A DNA stretch of 32,103 nt from positions 1 through 32,103 of the forward strand of contig SCRU01000090.1 in NCBI GenBank assembly GCA_004323695.1. Direction: 5' to 3'. The notes beneath the pieces are model-generated. The model made no database searches, was not told the DNA's origin, and saw only the letters and a list, made by a program, of their open reading frames with translations. Shown here in pieces: positions 15,067-22,505 of the stretch (position 1 is its first letter; every line of letters begins with the position of its first letter). A program made the position numbers and the translations under genes. Origin of the DNA: Burkholderiaceae bacterium (GTDB taxonomy: Bacteria > Pseudomonadota > Gammaproteobacteria > Burkholderiales > Burkholderiaceae_C).

Positions 15067-17139
15067 ATGGCTGAATCCAAGCTGCTCCAAGCCCTTGATC
15101 TATGGCGCCAGATCACGGGCGTCGATCCCAACGCGACGAGCATGACGATCTCGTCCTGGGAACTGAAAGAAACCTTCAAGGCGCTACAGGAGGCCATCGA
15201 CCTCGATCCGAGCGAGATTACGGCCAACCTGCTGCTGGGCTACTTCTTGAACACCTACCTCGCGGAGCGCGAGGTCAGCATGCTCGCGCTGCTCAACGAC
15301 CCCCACGGCGTGTCCGAGAGGCTGGTGAAACCTCGCGTCCTAATGGAGCTGCTGGGCAGGCCGGAGCTGGTGGAAGCCAGGGATGGGTTCATCGCTGCCA
15401 TCGCCGAGGCCCTGGACGACTACGGCGCCGCTGAGCGCGAAGATGTGCAGCAGCTTCTGCAAACCCACGACAGCATTGCACTGCTGCGGCGCGATGCGCT
15501 GCGCGGCATCGAGAAGCTGCGCGTCGATCAGTTCCTCGACGGCTTGCCAGAGGCCGAGGATGTCGGCCCGGTTTACAACCGGGTGGTGCATCAGTGGTGG
15601 AACGTGAACTCCATGCTGGCGGCTGCAACGCGCATGCCCTCGGGCGTGTCGCTAAACCTGATCCGGCACCCGGATGGCTACCAGAGCTATTTCTGCTTTG
15701 TGATTCGCAACGGCGGCAACCTGTTTGTCCTCACGGACGTGCCCGAGTATTCCCATCCCCTGCAAGGGATGATGAGTCGCAGGCCTGACCGCGATCTGGA
15801 CAGGCGCGCGGCGCGCAACTGGTTCCCGTATGCCCTCTTGGGCGTGGAGTACAACGAAGAATCGGGGCGGCTGTACTTCAGGAAGACCGAGCAGCGCGGT
15901 CTGGTCGCTTACCAGAGCGCCGCCCTGCCCTTGAAGCCGATTGCGGAGCTTCCACCGCCCGAGCTGGTGTGGGTGTCCATGATGTTCGACCTGATCGTGG
16001 ACAAGTTCTGGCGCCGGGGCTACAAGGCGTCACAGCTCTCATACACCGCCGAGATGCTGAAGTCCCAGGACGCCCTCATCGAGCATGCGAAGACCGCGAA
16101 TCTGCCGGTTCCCGCCTACCAGCCAGTCGGCCTGCCCGCACTGCGCAAGGCCGATGTGGCAGCGGATTCGGTTACGGACGACGAGGTGGGCAAGAAATGT
16201 CACGAGCCCAACCGCTGGATGGAGGATCGGTATGGGCACCATGTCCCGGACGAAGCGCTCAACCTGCTGGCCGCCCCTGAGCACACGTTCGCCCTGGACA
16301 CCGAGACTGGCGAGATCAGCACGACAAGCCCTGGATACCACGGCCTCACGGACTGGCAGCAGGAGCGCGAGCTGGGAAACCGGGCCGCGCTGGTCAAGCT
16401 CGACGCCACGAATTTTGGGAGCCGCGAGCGAATAGAGGCCGACCGCAAGTTCATCGCGCGGGCCAACTTCGCCACGCACGTCGGCGAGCTGGCCGCGGCG
16501 GAGTTCAACGACCGCAAGGATGAGGTGAAGGCGTGGTACAGGGATCGCGTGAAGGCCAATGCCACTACGCTGCTGAGCTGGTGCGGCCATGATGTGCTGT
16601 GGGTGGACGAAGGCCTCCATGAAACATTCACGCACTTCACAGGCGGCGTGGGCGGCGTTCGCTCCATGGGGGTGGGTGGCGACATCCACGCACCCAAGCA
16701 CACAACCCGCCAATTCCTTCGGCGGTTGAGCATGGAGAAAAGCACTTGGGAGCAGCGGTACAACGCGGCAGGCGTTGTCCTTGGGGGGCAAGGCCGTGGC
16801 GCAAAGCTGTTGTGCCACCTGAACGGTACGGTGGCGAGCTACTGGGTGGGCATCTACCCGGCCAATCCAGCCGAGCTGGCCCTGGTGGCGGCCTGTGCTG
16901 TGGATGATCTGCCGGACGTGCTGCAGCACTGGAATCTGCTGAGTGTGTACACGGGTAACCAAATCCTCAACCGGATCGACCCGATGATCTGGAAAGCGCA
17001 CAACCCTTGGTTGAAGCTGAAACTCTCGGTGTTGATCCCCTTCTCGAAGCGAGCCATGGCGCAGATCGACAAGGCTCCTGTGGTGACGCCGGCGTTGCCC
17101 AGGATTCTGGTGGAAGGGGCAGGGTGCGGTAGCTCATGA
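15067..17139 (+). CDS. Large hypothetical protein (690 residues)
   Basis: This is the longest intact gene in the window without a recognised family. It has no signal peptide and no clear membrane helix. The first 190 residues are helical, with tetratricopeptide-like phrases but no clean repeat. Around 195-300 it becomes beta-rich (FCFVIRNGGNLFVLTDVPEY). HEPNRWMEDRYGHHVPDEAL near 380 and CGHDVLWVDEG near 508 contain His, Asp and Glu that could be a metal site. A glycine-rich HFTGGVGGVRSMGVGGD follows. Its neighbour overlaps by ATGA. Size and context suggest a structural or modification protein of the element, but no function is supported. Confidence 0.8.
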   Translation: MAESKLLQALDLWRQITGVDPNATSMTISSWELKETFKALQEAIDLDPSEITANLLLGYFLNTYLAEREVSMLALLNDPHGVSERLVKPRVLMELLGRPELVEARDGFIAAIAEALDDYGAAEREDVQQLLQTHDSIALLRRDALRGIEKLRVDQFLDGLPEAEDVGPVYNRVVHQWWNVNSMLAAATRMPSGVSLNLIRHPDGYQSYFCFVIRNGGNLFVLTDVPEYSHPLQGMMSRRPDRDLDRRAARNWFPYALLGVEYNEESGRLYFRKTEQRGLVAYQSAALPLKPIAELPPPELVWVSMMFDLIVDKFWRRGYKASQLSYTAEMLKSQDALIEHAKTANLPVPAYQPVGLPALRKADVAADSVTDDEVGKKCHEPNRWMEDRYGHHVPDEALNLLAAPEHTFALDTETGEISTTSPGYHGLTDWQQERELGNRAALVKLDATNFGSRERIEADRKFIARANFATHVGELAAAEFNDRKDEVKAWYRDRVKANATTLLSWCGHDVLWVDEGLHETFTHFTGGVGGVRSMGVGGDIHAPKHTTRQFLRRLSMEKSTWEQRYNAAGVVLGGQGRGAKLLCHLNGTVASYWVGIYPANPAELALVAACAVDDLPDVLQHWNLLSVYTGNQILNRIDPMIWKAHNPWLKLKLSVLIPFSKRAMAQIDKAPVVTPALPRILVEGAGCGSS

Positions 17140-17558
17140 ACAAAACGGAAGCACAGGAGTTTCTCGGGCGAATGGTCTCGGCCTGGACTGCCGCCAATGG
17201 CACGTATGTTGGCACGCTGATCGAGGTTGTTGCTGCCAAGGGGCGCCCGTGGCGCGGCCGGGTGCGGATAACCGGTGTGCTGACGATCGCGTGCCACTGG
17301 GAGATTGGATGCTCTGGCCCGATCCGCAAGGGCTTCCGCCCAGATGACGAAATCGAGGTTGGTGGGTTGAACATCAAGCCGTGTGAGCACGAGGGCACGA
17401 CCTACCTTGCGGCCTTGGAGGCGTCCAATGACGAGCTGCGCGGCTGGATCGGGAGCGATCCCGATGGACAGCGCGATCAGACTTGGTCTTTTCAAAAATT
17501 ACTGACCGCGCAACAGGAAGTGCTGCGCCGGGAAATCGAAGCTGCTGCCTTGCCTTGA
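17136..17558 (+). CDS. Hypothetical protein
   Basis: 140 residues, coupled by ATGA overlap to the 690-residue gene. The central part alternates short beta strands with Gly and Arg (GRPWRGRVRITGVLTIACHW), as in small beta-barrel folds, but no family is recognised. The C-terminus is helical (QKLLTAQQEVLRREIEAAAL). Because it is translationally coupled, it may be a partner of the large protein. Confidence 0.65.
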   Translation: MNKTEAQEFLGRMVSAWTAANGTYVGTLIEVVAAKGRPWRGRVRITGVLTIACHWEIGCSGPIRKGFRPDDEIEVGGLNIKPCEHEGTTYLAALEASNDELRGWIGSDPDGQRDQTWSFQKLLTAQQEVLRREIEAAALP

Positions 17559-17618
17559 GCATATCGCCGCAGGGCTCAATAATTCGTGTGTATAATTAAT
17601 GCAGGAGTATCGCTCACG

Positions 17619-17930
17619 ATGCACAAAGATCACGTGATTCTCGACGACGGCATGTTCTTCGTCGAATTGAACGGGAACTACGCGGCCAATGATGCCCCGG
17701 GTTTTCTGAATCGCCGCTGCTCCTACGGGCCGACGACGCCTGGTGGCTACGAGTGCGTCGGTGGCTTTGACAAAGCGCTTGACGGAACGTGGAGAGCCGA
17801 TGTGAACGCACCCTATGATCCAGAGACGGACGGCGACTGCCGCAGAGTGATCGCAGGCGTCTCTCGCATGAACGCGATTGCTGCCCTCTGGCGCGAACGC
17901 CACAACGCCTATCCCTATCACCGGGTCTGA
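17619..17930 (+). CDS. Hypothetical protein
   Basis: 103 residues starting at the ATG at 17619. AGGAG lies eleven bases upstream, somewhat far. Aromatic and Gly-rich segments (MFFVELNGNY, SYGPTTPGGYECVGGF) suggest a compact beta fold. A TATAAT at 17591-17596 could be the -10 element of its promoter, but no matching -35 was found. Confidence 0.55.
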   Translation: MHKDHVILDDGMFFVELNGNYAANDAPGFLNRRCSYGPTTPGGYECVGGFDKALDGTWRADVNAPYDPETDGDCRRVIAGVSRMNAIAALWRERHNAYPYHRV

Positions 17931-17931
17931 A

Positions 17932-18162
17932 ATGGAAGAGAGACTCATCAAGAGACGCGCTCCTGGCGCTGGCGTCAAAGCTGCCGATGGGGCCACTCAG
18001 GTGGAGCGCCGCAATGTCATGATCGACCCTGTGGGCGTGCGAGTTCTGGAGAAGATCGGCGGTGGCAACCTGTCACTCGGCGTGCGCGAGGCCGCGCGGC
18101 GTCTATGGGAGAGCGGGGACACAGCGAAGTTCACCAAGAATCGGCATGAAGCTCGTAAATAG
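17932..18162 (+). CDS. Small ribbon-helix-helix-like putative DNA-binding protein
   Basis: 76 residues. A strand (RRNVMIDPVGVRVLEKI) is followed by GGGNLSLGVREAARRLWE, which resembles the beta-helix-helix pattern of small CopG/Arc-like regulators on plasmids and phages. The start follows the upstream stop by one base. No strong ribosome site. It might regulate the local cluster. Call is inference. Confidence 0.5.
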   Translation: MEERLIKRRAPGAGVKAADGATQVERRNVMIDPVGVRVLEKIGGGNLSLGVREAARRLWESGDTAKFTKNRHEARK

Positions 18163-18176
18163 CCGCGGCTTATCAC

Positions 18177-18410
18177 ATGAGTGACGCTGACGATCGACTG
18201 ATCTGGTCAATCCCGACTGGGAGTTTCCTGACGTGCGCGCGCGATCTAGTGATGCAAGGAACCACTGAAGTTGCCTGCACGGCCGGCCGCATTTACAAGG
18301 TGGATTCAATGCACCCGATTGCGGACCCACCGTTCTTGAGGATTCGGGATGATCAGGGGCAGCTGCACACGCTCGAAGCTGGCGATCTGCGGGAATACTT
18401 TGGGAGGTAG
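18177..18410 (+). CDS. Small hypothetical protein
   Basis: 77 residues, no signal peptide. Short beta-strand phrases (RIYKVDSMHP, PFLRIRDDQGQLHTLEAGDL) suggest a small SH3-like fold. No family is recognised. Confidence 0.5.
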   Translation: MSDADDRLIWSIPTGSFLTCARDLVMQGTTEVACTAGRIYKVDSMHPIADPPFLRIRDDQGQLHTLEAGDLREYFGR

Positions 18411-18451
18411 GCAGGAATGTCTACACCCAAAGCGACGAGCGCAGGAGCAGG

Positions 18452-18571
18452 ATGGCCCATGTCCAGCGCGCCTACTTCTGTGTGTGCTGCATGATCTGCC
18501 GCGGCACCGGGGAGGGTGTTCGAGCCACAAGCGGGCTTGCGCGCAGTGCCACGAATCCTAGCCAGGCTTAG
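18452..18571 (+). CDS. Possible 39-residue Cys-rich micro-protein
   Basis: The reading starts MAHVQRAYFCVCCMICRGTG, with four cysteines in the CVCCMIC pattern, and has an AGGAG a few bases before the ATG. It ends with ATNPSQA. It could bind zinc but is short and unverified. It meets the minus-strand 47-residue gene tail to tail. Confidence 0.25.
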   Translation: MAHVQRAYFCVCCMICRGTGEGVRATSGLARSATNPSQA

Positions 18572-18701
18572 AAATCGCGAGTCCGGGAGTTGATCCCACC
18601 ACTTGCGCCGAACTGTGACTTGAAGGCGATGCTTTGCTGCATTCGCCAAGCGCCAACAAAGAGGCGAGAAAGGTGGCGGCACGCAGACCCATGCGCTTCA
18701 T
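18558..18701 (-). CDS. Putative 47-residue exported peptide, last gene of the Trb operon
   Basis: The ATG at 18699-18701 overlaps the stop of the upstream lipoprotein gene as ATGA, the same coupling as every other gene in this operon. The N-terminus is a typical signal (MKRMGLRAATFLASLLALGE then C21), followed by a Ser-rich tail. The residue before C21 is Glu, so it does not fit a perfect lipobox and may instead be cleaved near A17. Short proteins next to VirB8-10 genes include VirB7-like lipoproteins and exclusion factors. It is too short to assign. Confidence 0.5.
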   Translation of the reverse strand: MKRMGLRAATFLASLLALGECSKASPSSHSSAQVVGSTPGLAISKPG

Positions 18702-19039
18702 TTCAACGGGACTCGTAACGTAACGAAGTAAGAGCCATCGACCCGAATCCTGAACACCGGCGATGCTGAGGCGATGCTGAGATAGGATCCCGAGGCCTCG
18801 ATCTTCACCGGTTTGCCGTCCTCGCCGCTGGCCTCATCCAGCATTGTGTTCTTGGTGGGCACGATCCAGACGACACCGCTCTCGCGCCAGGCGGACGAAA
18901 TACCTGCCGGTGTCGTCCGGGCAAAGTGCAAGGCCGGGTCGGACGCCGTGCCGCCATAGTTGTCCGCACAGCCTGCAATGCAAAAGACCGCTGCGCACAC
19001 GCTCGCCCCAGCTACAAGGCGGATGGTCGTGGACTTCAT
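18698..19039 (-). CDS. Putative lipoprotein of the Trb/VirB operon
   Basis: 113 residues with a signal MKSTTIRLVAGASVCAAVFC and the lipobox IAGC (C24). The mature part is beta-rich, ending RIRVDGSYFVTLRVPLK. It overlaps the trbI stop by ATGA and is in the same operon, so it probably helps anchor the secretion core in the outer membrane, as VirB7 or TrbH does. Sequence identity to those families was not recognised. An 11-bp tandem duplication encodes SIASAS. Confidence 0.65.
   Translation of the reverse strand: MKSTTIRLVAGASVCAAVFCIAGCADNYGGTASDPALHFARTTPAGISSAWRESGVVWIVPTKNTMLDEASGEDGKPVKIEASGSYLSIASASPVFRIRVDGSYFVTLRVPLK
18760..18781. repeat. Perfect 11-bp tandem duplication inside the lipoprotein gene
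   Basis: GCGATGCTGAG occurs twice in a row. As 11 is not a multiple of three, gain or loss of a copy would shift the frame. The present two-copy state keeps a sensible C-terminus (SPVFRIRVDGSYFVTLRV). Confidence 0.55.
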
Positions 19040-20343
19040 GGCTGCAAGCGGCCCGCGTAGTCGTCCATGACGATGTCGCGCGTGATGGTGAAGAGGAATG
19101 CCGCGCCGACGTCTACCGTCCCGGTCGGTTGGATGTTCAAGTTGCGCTTAGACAGATTGGTTATGGCCTCTTGCAGGGTCGTGCCGAACACCGTGCCGCC
19201 CTCCTGAATTCCTGACGGAGACATGTTCACAGTGATGTTTTGCTGTTGGTTTGGCAGCAGCATGGATGCAGCGCCCACCATCAGCGATGCCCCAAAGATC
19301 TTCAGGTAATGGTTGTCGATATCCGCCGGAAGCCCTGATACACCCTGCCCGTCTTCGGCGGGCGTCCCCATCAAGCTCACGCTTTGCCCGTTCGGAAGAA
19401 TCAGGCGGGTCAGCGCCACCAGCACGCGGTCCTGGCCCGCCACGAGGCCCGTGTTGTATTCCCCGATAACGACCGATCCGCGCGGTATCAGCAGATGGGT
19501 GCCGTACACCGAGTCATACACGTCGCTGGTGACATGTGCGCGGATACTGCCGGGCAAGTCGGTGTTGATCCCCTTGTCCAGCACGGTGCGCACAATCGTT
19601 CCCTCGTACAACGCGAGGCCAGGGTGCGCGTTGCTCATGTGCTCCGCGGGTTGAATCCCCTTCTCTCCCGCGGTCTGCAGGAAGTTGGCGTCAGCCTTCT
19701 TGGCGCCTGGCAATCCCGAGGCGTCAGGCCCCTGTGCGGCGTGCGCGCCGGCTTGATTCATTCCTCCCGCCTTGAGGGTATCCACCAACGCCTTCTGCGC
19801 GTCGGTGACGCTTTTGGCTTGCGCAGCCAGTGCTCCGTCCTGCGCCGTGTTTGGCGATTGACCCGTATCAAAGTGATGGTCCAGCTTCACACCGACGGCC
19901 TCTGTGGGCGATGCGATGATCGTCTGCAGCCGGGCCTCGCGCTCCTGCTCGGGCGTCATCTTCGGTTCGCCTCCATCGGTTTTCCCGAACAGGGAGGACG
20001 CGGCAGTGCCGGAAGCTGCCGGAACGGTGGCTGCCGGAGGTACCACAATGGGTGCCGGTGTCTTTTGCGTGTTGGCGTCCTGGATTAGGGCCTTGACGAA
20101 TTTATCCCCAGGGTTCCCGCCCTGTGACAAGTTCTGGTTCTGCGACGGAGGCTTGGGCCCAGGATGCTTGCCGGGCCAAAGCAGCATGCCGGCAACGCCG
20201 ATGGCGCCCGCGGCTATCAACCACATCTTGTAGTTTCGCGCGGGCATGCCCCTGCTGATTTCTTCGTGCTCCGAGCCGGAGATGTCGACGTCCGTAATGT
20301 CGCTTCGGTCCTCGCGCATGGGGTCTGTTATCGGCTTTGCCAT
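19036..20343 (-). CDS. trbI: TrbI/VirB10-family type IV secretion protein
   Basis: 435 residues. A short cytoplasmic part carries a single membrane helix (about 40-56, WLIAAGAIGVAGMLLWPG), then a proline-rich linker (KHPGPKPPSQNQ). The C-terminal VirB10 beta-barrel domain includes GTIVRTVLDKGINTDLPG, HLLIPRGSVVIGEY, RLILPNGQSVSLMGTPAEDG and DVGAAFLFTITRDIVM. It spans both membranes as an energy-sensing scaffold of the transfer channel. Its order with VirB8 and VirB9 and the four-base overlap with the lipoprotein gene support a transfer operon. Confidence 0.9.
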   Translation of the reverse strand: MAKPITDPMREDRSDITDVDISGSEHEEISRGMPARNYKMWLIAAGAIGVAGMLLWPGKHPGPKPPSQNQNLSQGGNPGDKFVKALIQDANTQKTPAPIVVPPAATVPAASGTAASSLFGKTDGGEPKMTPEQEREARLQTIIASPTEAVGVKLDHHFDTGQSPNTAQDGALAAQAKSVTDAQKALVDTLKAGGMNQAGAHAAQGPDASGLPGAKKADANFLQTAGEKGIQPAEHMSNAHPGLALYEGTIVRTVLDKGINTDLPGSIRAHVTSDVYDSVYGTHLLIPRGSVVIGEYNTGLVAGQDRVLVALTRLILPNGQSVSLMGTPAEDGQGVSGLPADIDNHYLKIFGASLMVGAASMLLPNQQQNITVNMSPSGIQEGGTVFGTTLQEAITNLSKRNLNIQPTGTVDVGAAFLFTITRDIVMDDYAGRLQP

Positions 20344-20355
20344 GACTCAGGCCCG

Positions 20356-21177
20356 TTACTTGGTCGCGAACACACGCACCTCGGACTTACCGAGTTTGAG
20401 AACCCACTTCAGCGCCGTGCGCTCGATGATGATCTCGTCCCGGTCGCCGACGCGATCCGGTACGGTGTAGTTCACGGGCATGAGCTTGCCGTCAGACTCG
20501 ACCATGAAGACGGCCGGCAGGTCCTGCGACTTTGGCATGCGCATCCAGGTGAAGGTGCCGTTATCGTAAATGGCGGTCGGCTTGAAGTCCGCATCTCCCT
20601 CCACTTTGTAGTTGAAGTTGAGCAGGGACGGGTCCATGGCGTCAGGTGCCAGGTTCTGCGCCTTCAGTTGCTTGGCGTGCGCAGCGGCGTCCTGCTGCTG
20701 CTGTTCGCGGTGCATCGCGAATTTCTGTTGCTCGTCCGGATAGGTGAAATACGCCTTGGCGACACGCTCATTCGGCGAATTCGTGGAGACCAACTGGAAC
20801 TCGTAATCCCGCTTGTTCGTCACGAGCGAGAGAGAAGTCGTCACGCCTGGCTTGAGCGCCTTGATGTACAGATTCTTCTCGTTGCCCGTCACGCGCCACT
20901 GGATGGTTTCACCCAATTGCGGTTTTTCGGTCAGATTCTCGTTTGGCCCCATCATGATGTGGGTGTTCAGGCCGACGGAGACTGGCAGTGTATAGACCAC
21001 GTCGGGGCTGTATGCGTACACCTTGATGCGCGGGTCGAGCGGCCCGGAGATCGGCACCGACAGCGGGTCGAGCTTGGCATACTGGAACGCGAATGCCGGG
21101 GCCGGCGATAGCGCAGCGATACTCGAGGCCGCGACAATGGCAAGCATCGCCAAGGAGTGTTTGTAGGTGTGGGTCAT
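20356..21177 (-). CDS. trbG: TrbG/VirB9-family type IV secretion protein
   Basis: 273 residues with a cleavable signal ending PAFA (about residue 30). The start at 21177 overlaps the trbF stop by ATGA. A longer frame to 21561 runs inside trbF. Family phrases include IKVYAYSPDVVYTLPVSVGL (N-terminal domain), GNEKNLYIKALKPGVTTSLS, FQLVST, and the C-terminal FNYKVEGDADFKPTAIYDNG and WMRMPKSQDLPAVF that contact VirB7 and VirB10. It forms the outer-membrane part of the core complex. A Gln-rich coil (REQQQQDAAAHAKQLKAQ) lies between the domains. Confidence 0.9.
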   Translation of the reverse strand: MTHTYKHSLAMLAIVAASSIAALSPAPAFAFQYAKLDPLSVPISGPLDPRIKVYAYSPDVVYTLPVSVGLNTHIMMGPNENLTEKPQLGETIQWRVTGNEKNLYIKALKPGVTTSLSLVTNKRDYEFQLVSTNSPNERVAKAYFTYPDEQQKFAMHREQQQQDAAAHAKQLKAQNLAPDAMDPSLLNFNYKVEGDADFKPTAIYDNGTFTWMRMPKSQDLPAVFMVESDGKLMPVNYTVPDRVGDRDEIIIERTALKWVLKLGKSEVRVFATK

Positions 21178-21908
21178 TTCATCGTGTCCTGAGCGATGTT
21201 GAAATTCGAAACCACAAGTCCCGTCGGGTTGGCCAGCGCGTCGGCACTGGACTCCGGTTTCTCGGTGGCCAGGGTCGCAGTCAACGCGTAGGCATCGACC
21301 TGCTTCGGCGAGCCCGGGCTGGGCCAGCTGGTCAAGGTGTAGCGAATGAGAATCACGTTCTCGGAGATCGTATTGACCGATCGCAGCTGGAACTCGCGCA
21401 CGTAGGTCGGCTTGTCTTTGAGCAATACCGCCGGCTGATTGCCGGGCGAGTGCAGGTAGTCGCGTATCTGGTCTCGCGCAGTCCCGATCGACAACAGGGT
21501 GACCTTGGCGATGCTGCGCTCCCAAGTAGCGGCATTGACTTCGGTGAGCGCCTGCGTCCAATCGGCCAGCCAGGCCGCTTTCATATTCGCATCAGGTGTC
21601 CAGTTTCCTCCCGCAAACCGTACCTGGGCACGGCCGGTCGAATCTTCGGACACCAGCGCTGTCTGAACGGTCTTGAGCGGGATGAGCTGCCAGAACGCGG
21701 CGGCGCACAAAAGCAGTGCTCCGGCCATCACAAACGACAGCGTGCGCCAGTTGTTGCGTTCGATGACTTCCTTGCTTCCTCGCTCGTAGTAGTGCTGCAA
21801 GGCGGCCTGAGCGTAAGGCCCCGGTACGTCTCCGAGGACCTCGGCGGCGGCGGCGCGCTGGCGGGGTTGCGGTGATTTGGCCTTTCGGGCGGTAGGTTGC
21901 ATGGGCAT
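21174..21908 (-). CDS. trbF: TrbF/VirB8-family type IV secretion protein
   Basis: About 244 residues from the ATG at 21908. An ATG at 21902 or 21917 is also possible and no ribosome site decides. A short basic cytoplasmic part leads to PYAQAALQHYYERGSKEVIE and RNNWR, then one membrane helix (57-74), and a periplasmic NTF2-like VirB8 domain ending in ENVILIRYTLTSW and SPKQVDAYALTATLATE. It is the inner-membrane assembly factor of the channel. The frame to 22187 crosses the palindrome and looks non-coding. First gene of the operon. Confidence 0.88.
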   Translation of the reverse strand: MPMQPTARKAKSPQPRQRAAAAEVLGDVPGPYAQAALQHYYERGSKEVIERNNWRTLSFVMAGALLLCAAAFWQLIPLKTVQTALVSEDSTGRAQVRFAGGNWTPDANMKAAWLADWTQALTEVNAATWERSIAKVTLLSIGTARDQIRDYLHSPGNQPAVLLKDKPTYVREFQLRSVNTISENVILIRYTLTSWPSPGSPKQVDAYALTATLATEKPESSADALANPTGLVVSNFNIAQDTMK

Positions 21909-21945
21909 GGCGCCCATTTTTTTATGTAAAAGTCTGCTGGCTCGC

Positions 21946-22275
21946 ATGAATAACACATGCGAATGGGCCTTTTTTGAAATCCGCAAGTCAATCCGGCCAA
22001 ATTTGGCCGGATTGCTCGCCCGCGATGGTTGGACTGGCCGGAACCCCCGGGTCGAGTCGCTGAACGCCAGGCAGCACGGTAGCAGCGTAGCCAGCGCTGT
22101 GGGCCGCGATCTGGCCACTGGCGTGTTCGCGCGATCCCATGGCGAAGCAACGCGCACCCTCGACAAGTGGATTGAGCACTTTGGCACTCACTCCGAGCGA
22201 CTTTCGTCGATTCAAGCCGACCCAACGTCGTTTTTCGCGAGTTGTGCACCGATGAAGACGTGCGATTCTCGTTAA
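21946..22275 (+). CDS. Doubtful reading frame upstream of the small 50-residue gene
   Basis: A 109-residue frame divergent from trbF whose stop TAA directly touches the next ATG (22276). Third positions are GC-rich, which favours coding. Against it, the 26-bp palindrome lies within its start region, there is no ribosome site, and no family is recognised. It may just as well be the promoter and regulator region of both neighbours. The span 21909-22275 has no other convincing gene. Confidence 0.25.
   Translation: MNNTCEWAFFEIRKSIRPNLAGLLARDGWTGRNPRVESLNARQHGSSVASAVGRDLATGVFARSHGEATRTLDKWIEHFGTHSERLSSIQADPTSFFASCAPMKTCDSR
21989..22014. promoter_or_regulatory. Perfect 26-bp palindrome upstream of the Trb operon
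   Basis: The half CAATCCGGCCAAA is followed directly by its exact reverse complement, with no spacer and no mismatch. It lies about 81 bases before trbF and 262 before the small plus-strand gene. Reading on the minus strand, TTGACT overlaps its end and could be a -35 box, although a matching -10 was not found. The symmetry suggests an operator for a dimeric repressor controlling transfer genes. Confidence 0.75.
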
Positions 22276-22428
22276 ATGTTGGCATCGCCATCGGTCTCGT
22301 TCTGGCTCAAGAACGCTCTCGCGTCCGCGCTGGCCCGCGATCCTGTTGATGCTGCGAGGGACGCACAGGTTCTCCATGAGTTGCTTGATGAGCGGGCCGC
22401 GCGTTTGTTGGGCGAAGCTTCAAGGTGA
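22276..22428 (+). CDS. Small 50-residue hypothetical protein
   Basis: Too short for ordinary ORF calling, but the sequence looks like a real small helical protein: MLASPSVSFWLKNALASALA, then RDPVDAARDAQVLHELLDER and a leucine-rich end. The RDPVDAA and AxVLxxLLxxRA pattern looks typical of small proteins on mobile elements, from memory. The stop TGA overlaps a GTG at 22425, and the ATG touches the preceding stop. Confidence 0.5.
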   Translation: MLASPSVSFWLKNALASALARDPVDAARDAQVLHELLDERAARLLGEASR

Positions 22429-22505
22429 CTAGGGAACGATGGGCTGCTTGCTATGGCGCCGGCGCGTGCAAGAGTGAGACATCAATCTCCAATACAGGAT
22501 TTGTC

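Noticed and set aside
16039-17001. 320-codon minus-strand frame opposite the 690-residue gene
   Set aside because: His/Gln/Val-rich shadow; the plus gene is longer and coupled to its neighbour.
20164-21111. 315-codon plus-strand frame across trbG and trbI
   Set aside because: Runs antisense through two well-recognised secretion genes; no domain.
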